Shown: positions 24,501 through 35,428, counted from the first letter of the stretch. The stretch: DNA of 64,000 nucleotides from Casuarina equisetifolia (GCA_028551475.1 CM052361.1:25681491-25745490); one strand, 5' to 3'. Made by a program: numbers and translations. Notes: generated by a model from the letters alone, not told the origin.

Positions 24501-25110
24501 CGGCGCTGGGAAAAGTTACATCTCTAATGAGGAACTAATGAAGTGACGGACTGCTGCTTTCCTTTGAAGGATCTGGTAGTAAAGATGAGAACCCAAGAGT
24601 TAAAGAAGAGATCAACGTTTACAAAGGAACAGAGCTTCACAGATATACTACATGTTCTTCACCTGCGACTGCCGGGGTGGAATGAGGACTTAACAAAGAA
24701 GATGGCTTGGAAGAAAAACCTTCGGTGGCCCCTCTACTTCTTCCAGAGAAGCAGTTAGAAATACATGCACTAAATCTCCACTTCCCAGAGAGAAAAACAT
24801 GAAACCAAGGAGCCAAACCTAACTCAAAAAACATTATTTGAAACAAAATGCACCAGTGTTTCGCATCTAAAAACCTAATCAGAATACAGGGGAAAAAAGA
24901 ATTCAACACTGTAGAAAATGCAGAACCACAAAACACTAAACTCAGCACCAAGGTCTAACCCTGAGAACGGAGAGTATGGGGTTGAGACTTTCCCTTTTAG
25001 ACAAGTAGCTTGGTAGTCTCTTTAAGTTGAACCGGATATGTTGCTGTCCGGGATCTTCGGGATTCAGCAGAGGCGAAAGCACTTGAGCGAAGACCAGGAG
25101 TTGAACTGAA
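24501..25110 (+). other. Second copy of the unrecognised 14.2-kb segment
   Basis: Aligns in order with 14160-14700 (for example 'gatctggtagtaaagatgag' against 'gatctgggagtgaagatcga', and 'ccggatatgttgctgtccgg'). A 71-codon frame at 24543-24758 corresponds to the 14203-14448 frame but with shifts. It sits immediately beyond a DUF594 relic, so the unknown segment and the DUF594 flank appear to have travelled together. Confidence 0.35.
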
Positions 25111-25737
25111 GTAGACCTAGTTTTTCATGTCTTTCCTTATCAGTTGTTTTTATTTGTATAGTTATCTCAAGGCTCTGATAAATAAGAGAGACCTTTTCAA
25201 CTGAAATAGCAGAGTCGTCTCCATCAGCTGTGATACACAAGTTTTCCTCCCTGTCTAGCCAAGTAACTCTGTTTTAGAGCCGAATTTCAATAAAAACAAA
25301 TGTCACGTACACTTTTTGGTCATCGACAATAAGTGAAGAAAGAGACATCACGTACAAATGGTAAATAAATAATTCAGTCCAGCAGAGATTCTATATATAA
25401 ACATTTATATATGACAAACAATCCTAGAGATCATGCAAGCAAACATGTCTAATGTTTTGATAAACATCAAAACGATTAAGCACAAATAAATAATTGCAGA
25501 AGATCACGCTAGAAAGAGCTTCCGACATTCTATAATGAAATACATAGGATTCTTGCGACTTATAAGGAAGCTAAGGAGGGGAAAGATAAGAAGACGTGGG
25601 ACGTTCAGCCTCCCTTCATGCAGCTCGAGTTTACATGAAGCAAAATGTAGTCCGCCTAAACAGGAAGTATGGAGCTCGAATACAGCGGCGACTATTGGGT
25701 CCTAGGCGGTGGTGCCAATAGAAAATGAGAGGCAGTA
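25111..25737. other. Intergenic flank left of copia-1
   Basis: No recognisable gene. A peptide-like stretch near 25520-25730 on the plus strand has no domain I can name. It ends at the copia-1 insertion point, flanked by 'cagta'. Confidence 0.4.
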
Positions 25738-26013
25738 TGTTGAAGGTTGATGATTTTATCTTAATGTTATCATATATTGGGCCTAGAATAAGGCCTAATA
25801 TATTTTCCTATATTATAAGATACTAGGGTTTTCTTTGTATAAGCATTATTCATGTTTATATATAGCTTCTTAGGTTAACATGTAAATCAGAATAGCCGCA
25901 CACTAAGAGTTCTTTTCTCTACGGTTTTGTTTTCTCTTGTAACTAGTTTTGGTTTTGCTTAATTAATAAACAAGTTTTGATTCCAAACATACAAGAGTTC
26001 ATCAAATTCTTCA
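25738..26013 (+). repeat. Copia-1 5' LTR
   Basis: 276 bases from TGTTGAAGG to AAATTCTTCA, matching 37936-38211. It holds a TATA-like 'tttatatatag' near 25855 that could drive element transcription. Confidence 0.93.
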
Positions 26014-26032
26014 TAGTATCAAGAGCCAACGA
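26014..26032 (+). promoter_or_regulatory. Copia-1 primer binding site
   Basis: TAGTATCAAGAGCC follows the LTR directly. It matches the common plant copia site TGGTATCAGAGCC, complementary to initiator tRNA-Met, with one substitution and one extra base. Confidence 0.75.
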
Positions 26033-26557
26033 TTTTGTTGGGTTTTGTGGAACCGCATATCGCTTGTAGTGCGATGGTTTTCATTTAGCTCCGTCGGAAT
26101 TTTGGCTTTCTCTCTCTTCCGTCGGGATTTCGGCTTTCTCTTTCTCTGGGAAAGGTGCTGCACACAGATAAGCTGCATCTCTCTTCCAAACCGAAAAGTG
26201 GGGTTTCTTATTCACACAAGACTTTGCTTTTGCCGGAACCAAGACAAAGGTAAAGTTTTTTTGTCCTTTAGCAAAAATCTAAACTTTTGTCTTCTAGTGC
26301 AAAGCTTTTGTTCGAGAACAGCTTGGTGGTGTGGGCTTACATGATATTTTCTTTTCTATTCCAAACGGAAAGAGGGACTTTGCCGACATATGAATTTTCT
26401 TGCTTTTGCCGATTGATTTTGGTATTCTCTTTTCCTTCTCGCTTCCGCACTCTGTGACTATATTTTGATTTGCTATTGTGGTTTGGATATTCTATCAAAC
26501 CGTTATTTTTCTTGGATATCTCTTGGTAAAAGTAGTTTGGAGACTTTTGATTTTGTC

Positions 26558-28230
26558 ATGGCTATTGAGTCGGATCCTTTTCAACCACCGATTACTCCAT
26601 ATGTTGCTCCTCATGCTCGGAAAACTCACCAAGAGAAGGGGGATCAATCAGGTTCTAAATCAAATCATCATGAGGGTTATGTTTCCCCAATTCCGATCAT
26701 CACAGACCCGAATGACCCTTTATATCTACCACCTGGTGACACTAGTGGAGCTCCTTTAGTTGGTTTCAAACTCAATGGCTCTAGTAATTATGTTGTTTGG
26801 AGTCGTGCTATGAAACTTGCTCTTCTCTCTAAGAACAAGTTGGTATTCATGGATGGTAAATACCCTGCTCCGACTGAAAATTCACCCTATTTGTCTCTTT
26901 GGGAACGTTGTAATGCGATTTGTCTTTCTTGGATCCTCAACTCGCTATCTGGGCAACTCCATGAGGGCTTAATCTACACAGTTAGTGCTGCTGATCTCTG
27001 GAAGGAGCTCTGTACTCGTTATAGCCAAGTCGACCCGACTCGGATCTATAACCTTTTGAATGAATTAAGCTCCATAAAGCAATCGGGCGGATCAATTGCT
27101 TCTTATTTTCATCGCTTGAGAGCATTGTGGGATGAGTATGCAGCATTGATGGCTCTAGATTCACTGGAAATGTCCAAAATTGACGGTTGGAAACTTCATT
27201 AAGAACGCATGAAGTTTTATCAATTCTTGAGAGGACTAGATGATCGCTTTTCTCTTCTTAGAGACTAGATTTTGCTCATGAGGCCATTTCCTGACGTTTT
27301 GCAAGCTTACTCCATCGCCAACAATGCCGAATACTGGTATGGAGGACTAGAGAAGACGATTGGTGATTCTCAGGCTTTTACGTCGACATATGGGACTGAC
27401 GCAAGAAGCTGGTCTACATTTGAGCCACTTGTTACGGCACCAGGGCCTAAGCGATCAATTGGGACAACACCTCTGCACAATGAAAATGACACATCGTTTT
27501 CGCTCAAAGCTAGGCAAAATGATGCGTCATCTAGGGTTTCTGGTAAACCCAAATGTGAGCATTGTGGACGAAAGGGGCACCGCAAGGAAAGTTGTCATCA
27601 TTTTAAAGGACCTTAATGTGAGCATTGTAAGTTTTTTAGACATAAGAAGGAAGCTTGTTATAAGCTTAACGGCTATCCTCCGAGTCACAAGAATTTTACT
27701 AGTAATTCCATTATTAATTTGGCTACTGTTGAGCCTAGTCACTGCACTTTTACACCAGAGCAGTATGAGTGCATTATCCATCTGATCAAGGAAGACTATG
27801 GTAGGACCTCTCATGCTAATGGAGCAGGTATTTCAAAATCTTTTCCTTACATTTGGATTATAGATAGTGGGGCCAGTGATCATATTACTGCTGATTTTAA
27901 TTGCTTAGAATTTTCTGTTAAATGCATGTCTAAGTCTAGATCTATTAAACTGCCAAATGAGGAACTAACCCATGTCACCCATATTGGTTCCATAACCCTC
28001 GCTGACGGTTTAAAATTACATACCGTTCTTTATTCTCGTGATTTCAAATATAATTTATTGTCCGTAGCTAAATTCACTGCCGAGAATAACTGTTTAGTGG
28101 TTTTCTATGCTGATTTGTGTGTGTTTCAAGACCTCTCGACAGGTGATGTTAAGGGAATTGGTAGAATGCGACATGAACTTTATTTTTTCTTGCACCCTAG
28201 GAATAAGCATGTTAGCAAATTTTCTGGTAC
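26558..28230 (+). pseudogene. Copia-1 gag and protease region
   Basis: The frame opens at MAIESDPFQ (26558). The N-terminal copia gag domain reads GFKLNGSSNYVVWSRAM, followed by the UBN2-type region. Two zinc knuckles follow in tandem (CEHCGRKGHRKESC and CEHCKFFRHKKEAC), then the aspartic protease WIIDSGASDHIT near 27853. All pieces share one frame, with in-frame stops at about 27200, 27266 and 27614. LINE-2 interrupts it just past the protease at 28230. The element cannot make an intact polyprotein. Confidence 0.88.
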
Positions 28231-28236
28231 AAAGTT

Positions 28237-29160
28237 TTAGGGAAACTCACTATCAATATCCATTAGAATACAAACTTTGGCATATGATAGCCTGAGCTTT
28301 TGTTCAGTAGCTTTATCCATATATAAAGGTTTACCCAACACGCTACTAACATGGCTCATACCAATCTTATTCCATAAAGCATGGGGAACGTTAAACAACT
28401 TAACCCAAATAGGAACAACAGATATTTTGGCTTTTTCTAGTCTGATACAAGGATGCCATTTTTGGAGAAACAAAGGTTTACCCGCTATGTCCCATACTCC
28501 AATTTCCATTACTTCTTCTAATTTCTGAATATTTGAAAACTGAAAGAAAAAGAAGCCATCCTCAGTGGTAGTGATATCTAGTAAGTTGTCTTTACCCCAC
28601 AACTTTTCAACAATTCCTTTTACTGCATAATACGAAGTATAGGCATTCAAAAAATAACCCACAAGACAATTTGCAAAATGGCTTTTGCCCTCCTCAATTG
28701 CTTCGGGGGGGGGGGGGGGTTTCACAGTAATTCTATTTCCCTTCTCAGTTGGGGGAAGGTAATCTAACTTAGCCATCTGAATTGTTGATCCCATAGTAAT
28801 TTGTTTCCAATTCATGCCAACATTACTAGCCACATTAGGAATCCCTTCATGCATGTGCATTTTTTTTCCTACTTTATCATTAGTAGCATCTTGAGAAGCA
28901 ATTTCATCAAATACTACCTCAAATGAATTATTCAAGCAAGAAAAGGCAGCAGAAGTACCTGGTTTTAAGACATCTAAAGGTTCAAAAGTATTCTCTTTAT
29001 TGCTAGACTTTGGAATAACCCTTCCAACTTCCACTTTTGAAGATACAGTTCGTATTTTTCCACTTCTAGTACCCACCATTGAAGCCAATCCGAGGGAGCT
29101 AAGTGCTTGTCTTTGAGGAGTGGCAGATTCTGGGCAAAATCGACTGGCAGCTTGTACCAT
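28237..29160 (-). pseudogene. LINE-2 ORF1 N-terminal part, inverted
   Basis: 307 codons starting MVQAASRFC. They contain the DUF4283-like region (TEDGFFFFQFSN, then WVKLFNVPHALWNKIGMS) and end at MDIDSEFP beside the copia-1 target site. It is clearly homologous to LINE-1 ORF1 residues up to just before the zinc knuckle. The missing C-terminus is on the other strand at 29412-29816. The coding part is open, but it lies opposite to ORF2 and no longer joins its own C-terminus. Confidence 0.9.
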
Positions 29161-29411
29161 AAGCTACGGCCTTGGGAGAGTCTAATTGATGATTGAAGGT
29201 AATAGCAAGGGAACCTTTATTCACCGTCTCCCACATGAAGGCCACTAGCAAAGTTTAAGCTAGTCCATGGGTGAATAAAAGACAAAGTTTTGGAAAGATT
29301 TGTGGATAAAAGTCTCTGCGAAGGAGGGGGGGAATTTGCGGGGGTGGGGGATCTACAGGGAGGTGGCTTCAGGCGGGGAGGTGGGGGGGGGCTCTACGGG
29401 GAGGGGGCGCT
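29161..29411 (-). other. LINE-2 inverted 5'UTR and inversion junction
   Basis: Non-coding sequence upstream of inverted ORF1. The last 85 bases are G-rich on the plus strand ('gggggtgggggatctac' and similar), like the LINE-1 5' array. At about 29411 it abuts plus-strand ORF1 coding sequence (KCKKCNCFGHKDC). Confidence 0.75.
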
Positions 29412-29816
29412 AAGTGTAAGAAATGTAATTGTTTCGGTCATAAAGATTGCACTATAAAGAAAAATATATGGATACCCAAAAAGAGTGAAGGCCCACAGGT
29501 TAATCAACAAGTAGAGGTTCAAGATCCAGTTAAGAAACATAATTCACTAGTAATTAAGGGCAATGGTATTGCACCAGCAATGACTATCAAGCCTAATATT
29601 GCCACTTCTCAAGGAAATAATTCTGATTTTATTGTTGTAACTAATAAGAAGAAATCTCCTGGGAAGAAGAAGGAAAATAATTGTGAACTTACCTCAGAAA
29701 ATAGGTTTTCTCAGCTTGCTAATGCTAATGAAAATCAGACCACTTATAATGAGATTTCCGATCTTCTTGGTAACCTTGATGTAGTGGAGAAAGGGGAAAA
29801 ACCTCCAGATCAATGA
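29412..29816 (+). pseudogene. LINE-2 ORF1 C-terminal part
   Basis: Begins directly with the CCHC knuckle CKKCNCFGHKDC and continues in one frame to the TGA at 29814-29816. The tail is charged, with a KKKSPGKKKEN stretch. Its stop overlaps the ORF2 ATG as ATGA. The first in-frame ATG is at 29580, giving 78 codons. The N-terminal domain has been inverted away. Confidence 0.85.
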
Positions 29817-32800
29817 ATATCTTATCTTGGAATGTGAGGGGCCTCAACAAAAGCCCTAAACAAAGAGAAGTTGTTAATTTTGTATTATCTCAAGTTCCAC
29901 AAGTTATCATTTTAATAGAGCATAGAGTTAAAGAAGAAAATGCTCAATTTGTTATGAAGAATATGTTTGCTGAATGGAATTACTCTCACAATTATTTACA
30001 TTCTAGTATGGGAAGAATATGGATTTTATGGAAATCGTCCGAACTTCAACTTTCAATCCAAGGTACTTCATCTCAAGTCATACATTGCTGCATCAATAAG
30101 ATAGGTTTACCTCCTTTCTTCTTATATGCTATTTATGCAAGCAACTTGGAATCTGAACGTAGGGAGTTATGGGCAAATATTGAGTCTTTCTCTTATCAAA
30201 ATATTGGAAACATTCTATGGCTATTGGTAGGTGATTTCAATGAAATTCGGCATGTAGATGAACGTATTGGGCCAAATGTTAAATGGACAAAGGGCATGGA
30301 GGATTTAAATGATATGATTGGGAAACAAGGATTGTTAGAACCCTCTTTTATGGGTTCTATTTTCACTTGGTTGAATAAAAGTTCATCCCAGAATCTTAGA
30401 GCAAGCAAGATTGATAGAGCTTTACTAAACACAGAAGGGATTCTCAAATTTGAAAAACTTTCGATTGAGTTTTTGTCGTCCTTATTGTCAGATCATTCTC
30501 CTTCTTTGGTTAAGTTAGATACCACTCATAACAGGAAAAAAGCTCCTTTCATATTCTTTAATTTTTGGACAGCTAGTCCAGATTTTATGGAAACTGTTAA
30601 TCATGTTTGGCAGCAAGAAGTCAGTGGTACTGAAATGTTCAAAGTTGTTAAGAAGTTAAAGGCATTAAAGTTACCCCTTAGGAAGCTAAATTCTACTCAA
30701 TTTGGTGATTTGCATCAGAAGGTAAAGGTAGCGAGAGAACAATTACAGCAAGCTCAACTCAATTTACAACTTGACCCCTTTGATACAGATATGCGTACTG
30801 AGGAAAGACTGAAAATGGAACAATTGATTGCACTGAGTAAACATGAAGAGATCTTTTTAAAACAAAAATCGAGGAATCTTTGGCTGAAAGAGGGGGATAA
30901 TAATAGTAGAATGTTCTTTTCATCTTTGATGCGTAGAAGAGCTCAGAATAGAATCTCTCACCTAGTACTAGAAGATGGATCTACTATTTATGATGATGAT
31001 GCCTTGCGGGAAACTGTCACTACATATTATCAAAAAGTACTTGGAAGTTCTCGTGCAACTAATCTTTTCACTGGAAGGTACTATTCTTTATTCCATGAGA
31101 ATGTGAATGAAATGTTGAATTTACCTACTTTTGAACGCTCTGATGTGAAGAGAGTTCTTTGGGGTTTTCATGATTTCAAAGCTCCTGGTCCTGATGGATA
31201 CAATAGCCTATTTTACAAGGAAGCTTGGTCAATTATCGGTCATGACATAGAAGATGCGGTGCTAGATTTTTTCTCATCCAAGAAATTACTGAAAGCTATT
31301 AATGCTACTTTGCTATGCCTAGTACCTAAAACCCCTAACCCAAGTTGTATGAAGGACTTTCGACCCATTGCTTGCTGCAATGTGTTATATAAAGTGATCT
31401 CAAAACTACTTGCTGAGAGAATAAGTCTTATTCTCCCTAAAGTGATTAGCCAAAACCAAACTACTTTTATCAGGGGTCGTCAAATCTCTGAAAATATTAT
31501 GCTTTGTCAGGAATTGCTTCATAACTATCATAAAGGAGATAAAGGAAAGCGTGTTGCCATTAAGATTGATCTTATGAAAGCTTATGACATGGTTAAATGG
31601 GATGCTATATTGGGGGTTCTCCAAGCTATTCATACTCCTCAAACTTTACTTGATTTGATTAGCCAATGTATCATTACTACTAGATTCTCTGTGAATTTCA
31701 ATGGTGAGCATGTAGGTTATTTTGAGGGCACTAATGGGTTAAGACAGGGAGATCCTTTATCCCCGTATTTGTTTGTGCTTATCATGGAGATCCTTAATAG
31801 GATAATTATTGAGAAAGTTTCCACCTCTACTTTCAAATATCATTGGAGGTGCAAGGAAGAGAAAATCACTCACCTTTGTTTTGCTGATGATTTATTTTTA
31901 TTTGCACATGGGGATGTTAATTCAGTATTATGTCTCACAGAAGCTTTGGAGGAATTTGCAACACTCACAGGTTTGCAGTATAATCCTAGCAAAAGTCAGC
32001 TATTTTTCTCAGGGATCACTGAACAAGAAAAACTTTTGATATTAGATCATACCCCTTTCTCTGAAGGAAGACTCCCTATTAGATACCTCGGTGTTCCTCT
32101 TATTACAAGAAGGCTTACCTACACGGATTGCAAAGTTTTGACAGAGAAAATCATGACAAGAATCGATGGATGGGGAATGAAGCATTTAAGCTATGCAGGA
32201 AGACTACAATTGGCAAAATCAGTTCTCACTTCTATCTGTACCTTTTGGATGCAAATGTTCCTTCTCCCAAAACAAACCATTTATGAGATTGAAAAGAAGA
32301 TAAGGCACTTTCTCTGGGCAGGTCACTCAGAAGATCATAAAACTCATAAGGTTGCTTGGCAAGTTGTTTGTTTACCAAAAAAGGAAGGAGGTCTTGGACT
32401 ACTAAACCTTAAAGTATGGAATAAAGTCTTGTTGGGGCGATCTCTCTGGAATCTCATAAATTGCCCTAATTCATCCTTATGGAGTAAGTGGATTCATAGT
32501 ACTAAAAGCAGGGGAAATTCAATTATGGAGCTTGACATCAAAGGAAATATGGCATGGAGTTGGAGAGGTCTTCTAAAGTTACGACAAACTTTAACCTCTA
32601 CACTATCCAAACCTTCTTATTGCTGTAAGGAAACGTACAAGGAATTATGTCAAGAGAGCACTAAGGTTGAATGGTACAACTTGATATGGTCAGGAGGAAT
32701 CAACAAACATAATTTCATTGGTTGGCTCATATGTAGAGACAAACTACCTACAGCAGTAGTGGTTTCTCGTTGGCTCCCCTCAATTGATTTGTATTGTAAT

Positions 32801-33190
32801 TTCTGTGGCTCTCAATATAAAGATAGATCACACTTGTTCTTTCAGTGCATTTGGACTAACCAGGTTTGGAGAACTATTCTAGCTCAACAAGGTATTCGTA
32901 AGGTCATCTACGATTGGGAATCTAAATTGCAATGGATAATTAAAGCAACTAAGGGAAAGGATTTAGCCGCAAAGCTTCTCCAGCTTTCTTTCTTAGCTTG
33001 CCTTTATTGTATCTGGTTAGAACGAAATCGTAGACGTTTTCAGAATAAGTCTATTGATATTCCAATGTTATTAGCTAAAATCAGGAGAGTAGTCCGTGGA
33101 AGAGCTTCTTTATTTAGAAACATTAAACTCTCTCAAGCTAATGTTTTGTTGAGTCATAGTTGGAGAATTTCAAATTCTATATTCTCCTAG
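29813..33190 (+). CDS. LINE-2 ORF2: endonuclease/reverse transcriptase, fully open
   Basis: 1125 codons without a stop. The APE-type endonuclease occupies about residues 1-230, with N7 (SWNVRG), E36 (LIEHR), D141 and N143 (VGDFN) and D227/H228 (SDHSP). The RT spans about 360-800 with LRQGDPLSP near 643 and the catalytic FADD at 690-693. A zf-RVT-like C-terminal domain lies at about 960-1035 (NKHNFIGWLICRDKLPTA) and includes a Cys/His cluster (YCNFC, then HLFFQC). The product would nick target DNA and copy element RNA in the nucleus. Expression would depend on read-through or reinitiation after an ORF1 remnant, and the internal promoter has been displaced by the inversion. Confidence 0.93.
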   Translation: MNILSWNVRGLNKSPKQREVVNFVLSQVPQVIILIEHRVKEENAQFVMKNMFAEWNYSHNYLHSSMGRIWILWKSSELQLSIQGTSSQVIHCCINKIGLPPFFLYAIYASNLESERRELWANIESFSYQNIGNILWLLVGDFNEIRHVDERIGPNVKWTKGMEDLNDMIGKQGLLEPSFMGSIFTWLNKSSSQNLRASKIDRALLNTEGILKFEKLSIEFLSSLLSDHSPSLVKLDTTHNRKKAPFIFFNFWTASPDFMETVNHVWQQEVSGTEMFKVVKKLKALKLPLRKLNSTQFGDLHQKVKVAREQLQQAQLNLQLDPFDTDMRTEERLKMEQLIALSKHEEIFLKQKSRNLWLKEGDNNSRMFFSSLMRRRAQNRISHLVLEDGSTIYDDDALRETVTTYYQKVLGSSRATNLFTGRYYSLFHENVNEMLNLPTFERSDVKRVLWGFHDFKAPGPDGYNSLFYKEAWSIIGHDIEDAVLDFFSSKKLLKAINATLLCLVPKTPNPSCMKDFRPIACCNVLYKVISKLLAERISLILPKVISQNQTTFIRGRQISENIMLCQELLHNYHKGDKGKRVAIKIDLMKAYDMVKWDAILGVLQAIHTPQTLLDLISQCIITTRFSVNFNGEHVGYFEGTNGLRQGDPLSPYLFVLIMEILNRIIIEKVSTSTFKYHWRCKEEKITHLCFADDLFLFAHGDVNSVLCLTEALEEFATLTGLQYNPSKSQLFFSGITEQEKLLILDHTPFSEGRLPIRYLGVPLITRRLTYTDCKVLTEKIMTRIDGWGMKHLSYAGRLQLAKSVLTSICTFWMQMFLLPKQTIYEIEKKIRHFLWAGHSEDHKTHKVAWQVVCLPKKEGGLGLLNLKVWNKVLLGRSLWNLINCPNSSLWSKWIHSTKSRGNSIMELDIKGNMAWSWRGLLKLRQTLTSTLSKPSYCCKETYKELCQESTKVEWYNLIWSGGINKHNFIGWLICRDKLPTAVVVSRWLPSIDLYCNFCGSQYKDRSHLFFQCIWTNQVWRTILAQQGIRKVIYDWESKLQWIIKATKGKDLAAKLLQLSFLACLYCIWLERNRRRFQNKSIDIPMLLAKIRRVVRGRASLFRNIKLSQANVLLSHSWRISNSIFS

Positions 33191-33292
33191 ATGATTGTAA
33201 TGCTGGGGTATGCCCCTAAGCTTATGTATTTCTTTATTCTTCGATGAATCAACTCACATATTCATAAAAAAAAAAAAAAAATTTTCCGGTAC

Positions 33293-33743
33293 TGCACCGG
33301 CCCTTTCAATTACTTCTGCATGTAATGACCTTAATTTTCATTTTTGAATGATTTCAAAGATTTTCCGTCTTCTAATTTCCATTGTTCTGTTTGTCCTCTT
33401 GCTAAGAAAACACGTGATCCATTCACTATTCGCACTAAGAATGTCAAAAATCTTTTTGATTTAATCCATGTGGACATTTAGGGACCATATCATGCCCCAA
33501 ATTATGATGGTTCGAAATATTTTCTAACCATTGTTAATGATTTTTCACGAGAGACTTGGACTTTCCTCATGAAATATAAGACTAAAACAGTTTTACATTT
33601 GGAACGTTTCTTTAACACAATTCAAAATCATTTTAGCATTAGAATCAAACGCATTCGTTCTGATAATGCAACTGATTTCTTTAATTCCTCATGTGACAAA
33701 TTATTTTCATCGCAGGGTATAATGCATGAAAGTTCATGTGTAT
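33293..33743 (+). pseudogene. Copia-1 integrase, N-terminal part
   Basis: Resumes copia-1 after LINE-2. It shows the CSVCPLAKK end of the zinc-binding region, the HVDI-stop-GPY segment (a Trp codon changed to TAG at about 33479), FLTIVNDFSR and the second acidic site region IKRIRSDNATDF. It ends at GIMHESSC, where the gypsy solo LTR enters. Expected downstream sequence resumes at 35429. Confidence 0.85.
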
Positions 33744-35428
33744 TGATAACTCTATTTTATATAGAGTTATTTTGTTTATTTTAGGTAATATTTAATATAG
33801 TTTTTATTAAATTATATTTGTATTTAATTATGTTTTGCTATTTTATGTAGTAAATCCAAAAGTAAAGAAAAAGAAGCAATAAATCATGCAAAATCAATGT
33901 TTACCATTTATCTATGAAGCACGTGAGAAGTAACGAGAAGAAAAAGATAGAGAAAAAGAAGTAAAAAGGAAACACGTGAATTATTATGGAAAAAGAAAGA
34001 AAACGACAAAAAGGAAAGTGAAAAGAAGAAAGGAAAATCGTGACCTATTGGGTTTTGGAAGCCGATTAACAGAAGGCGGTGGATAATAGGGTTTTGAGGA
34101 TGGAAAACAGAGACCAGAGAAAAGGGAGAGAAGGTCGCGACAGAGGGGGCGGTCGTGCGAAAGCCGACTGACCCAGGAGAGAGAAATTTCTGGCGTCGTT
34201 TTCAACCTTCGGTGTTTTCCGGCGACCCGATATCCCATTCATATTTTCGGTCATTTCTGGGCGTTATTCAACGAGAAAAGAGCAAATCTGTGCCTTGTGT
34301 GCAAGTTCTGGCGTTTCTGTACTAGATTCACGGCGGTTCATGGTGGTTTTTCGACGAAGAACGGCGAACGCCATTTGAGCTTTTTCATCAGATCTACGCA
34401 TTTTTGTGGTAGATTTGCACGATATTTTTACAGATCTACAATCTAGGTGTCCTGATCTACGTTTCTGGAGGTTTTAGTGAAGACCGGCGACGGACGGCGG
34501 CGGCGCGTGTCACCGGCACGTGGAGGCACGTGCGGAAGCGCGTGACGGCGCGTTTTAGCCCCTTTTCATTCTGTTTCTTCAAACAGACCCCTCTCTATCC
34601 TCCTGATGTGCAGATTTGTACAATTTATTTTGTGATTTGAAGACATTTGGTGACAGCTTTAATGTTTTTAAATTCTAGAATGTTTTGTTCACATTTTTGC
34701 ACTGATTTAGTTTATTTAAATATGTTGTTTTAGTTCAGTTTGTTAGAGCTACGATGGAACTTAATTATAATGTATGAATGTTATGATTATTTACGTTTTG
34801 TGAGATATTTTATGAATGTGAAGTTACATGTTACGAAGTTTAATGCTTTTAGGTGATTAGCTACCACCTAGATGACTTGATTTGCATGTTAGAGACCGAC
34901 AGGAAATAACATGCAGTTGCTTCTTGTAATATGCAACCATAGATTAATATGGATAGATATATACCATGTTATTTGTGTGGCTTTTGGTGATAAGATGATC
35001 GAAAGATTTTTTGTAAACCAGGAATATTTACAGATCCTAATGCATTTGGTTTGTTTCAATTCACATATAGAGATATAGTGAATTAATGAACTAAATAGGT
35101 TTACTATACCTAGACATAAGATAATAAATAAATTAAGAAATTCTGCCATCACATAAGTAGAATTAATCTTGCTAGCATGGATGATCGACATTTGTACCTA
35201 GTAATTAGGTGAAATTAGATGCTCTAACATCTTTGGTCAATCAAGTTTAGATTAAATTTAGTTATTAAATTCACAATTTACCATTTTGGTTGGCTAGATA
35301 ATTCTAGGAGTTGTTCACCATTAGTAATTAATTAGTTTAGTAAACACCAGTCTTCGTGGGACGATATCTGTACTTATCATTATATTACTTGTTTGACATG
35401 TTCACTTGCATATAAATTTCACCGAACA
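33744..35428 (+). mobile_element. Ty3/gypsy solo LTR (1685 bp)
   Basis: Begins TGATAACTC, ends CCGAACA, and is flanked by an exact 5-bp duplication TGTAT (33739-33743 and 35429-35433). Its ends and its right half match the 5' LTR at 59404-60678, whose primer site shows it to be Ty3/gypsy. No internal sequence remains, which indicates recombination between two LTRs. The middle (about 34000-34570) is unlike the other LTR and is GC-rich towards its right end. Confidence 0.93.

Larger units (their letters stand above)
28231..33278 (+). mobile_element. LINE-2: L1-type LINE with inverted 5' segment, inside copia-1
   Basis: The insertion is bounded by a 14-bp target duplication (28217-28230 and 33279-33292, one C/T mismatch) and ends in an A-run after 'aactcacatattcat'. 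From 29412 rightwards the element is in plus orientation: ORF1 C-terminus, ORF2 and tail. From 28231 to about 29411 it is inverted, carrying ORF1 N-terminus and 5'UTR on the minus strand, with the G-rich 5'UTR at the internal junction. About 20 ORF1 residues are missing between the two parts. This is the arrangement produced by twin priming. Confidence 0.92.
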
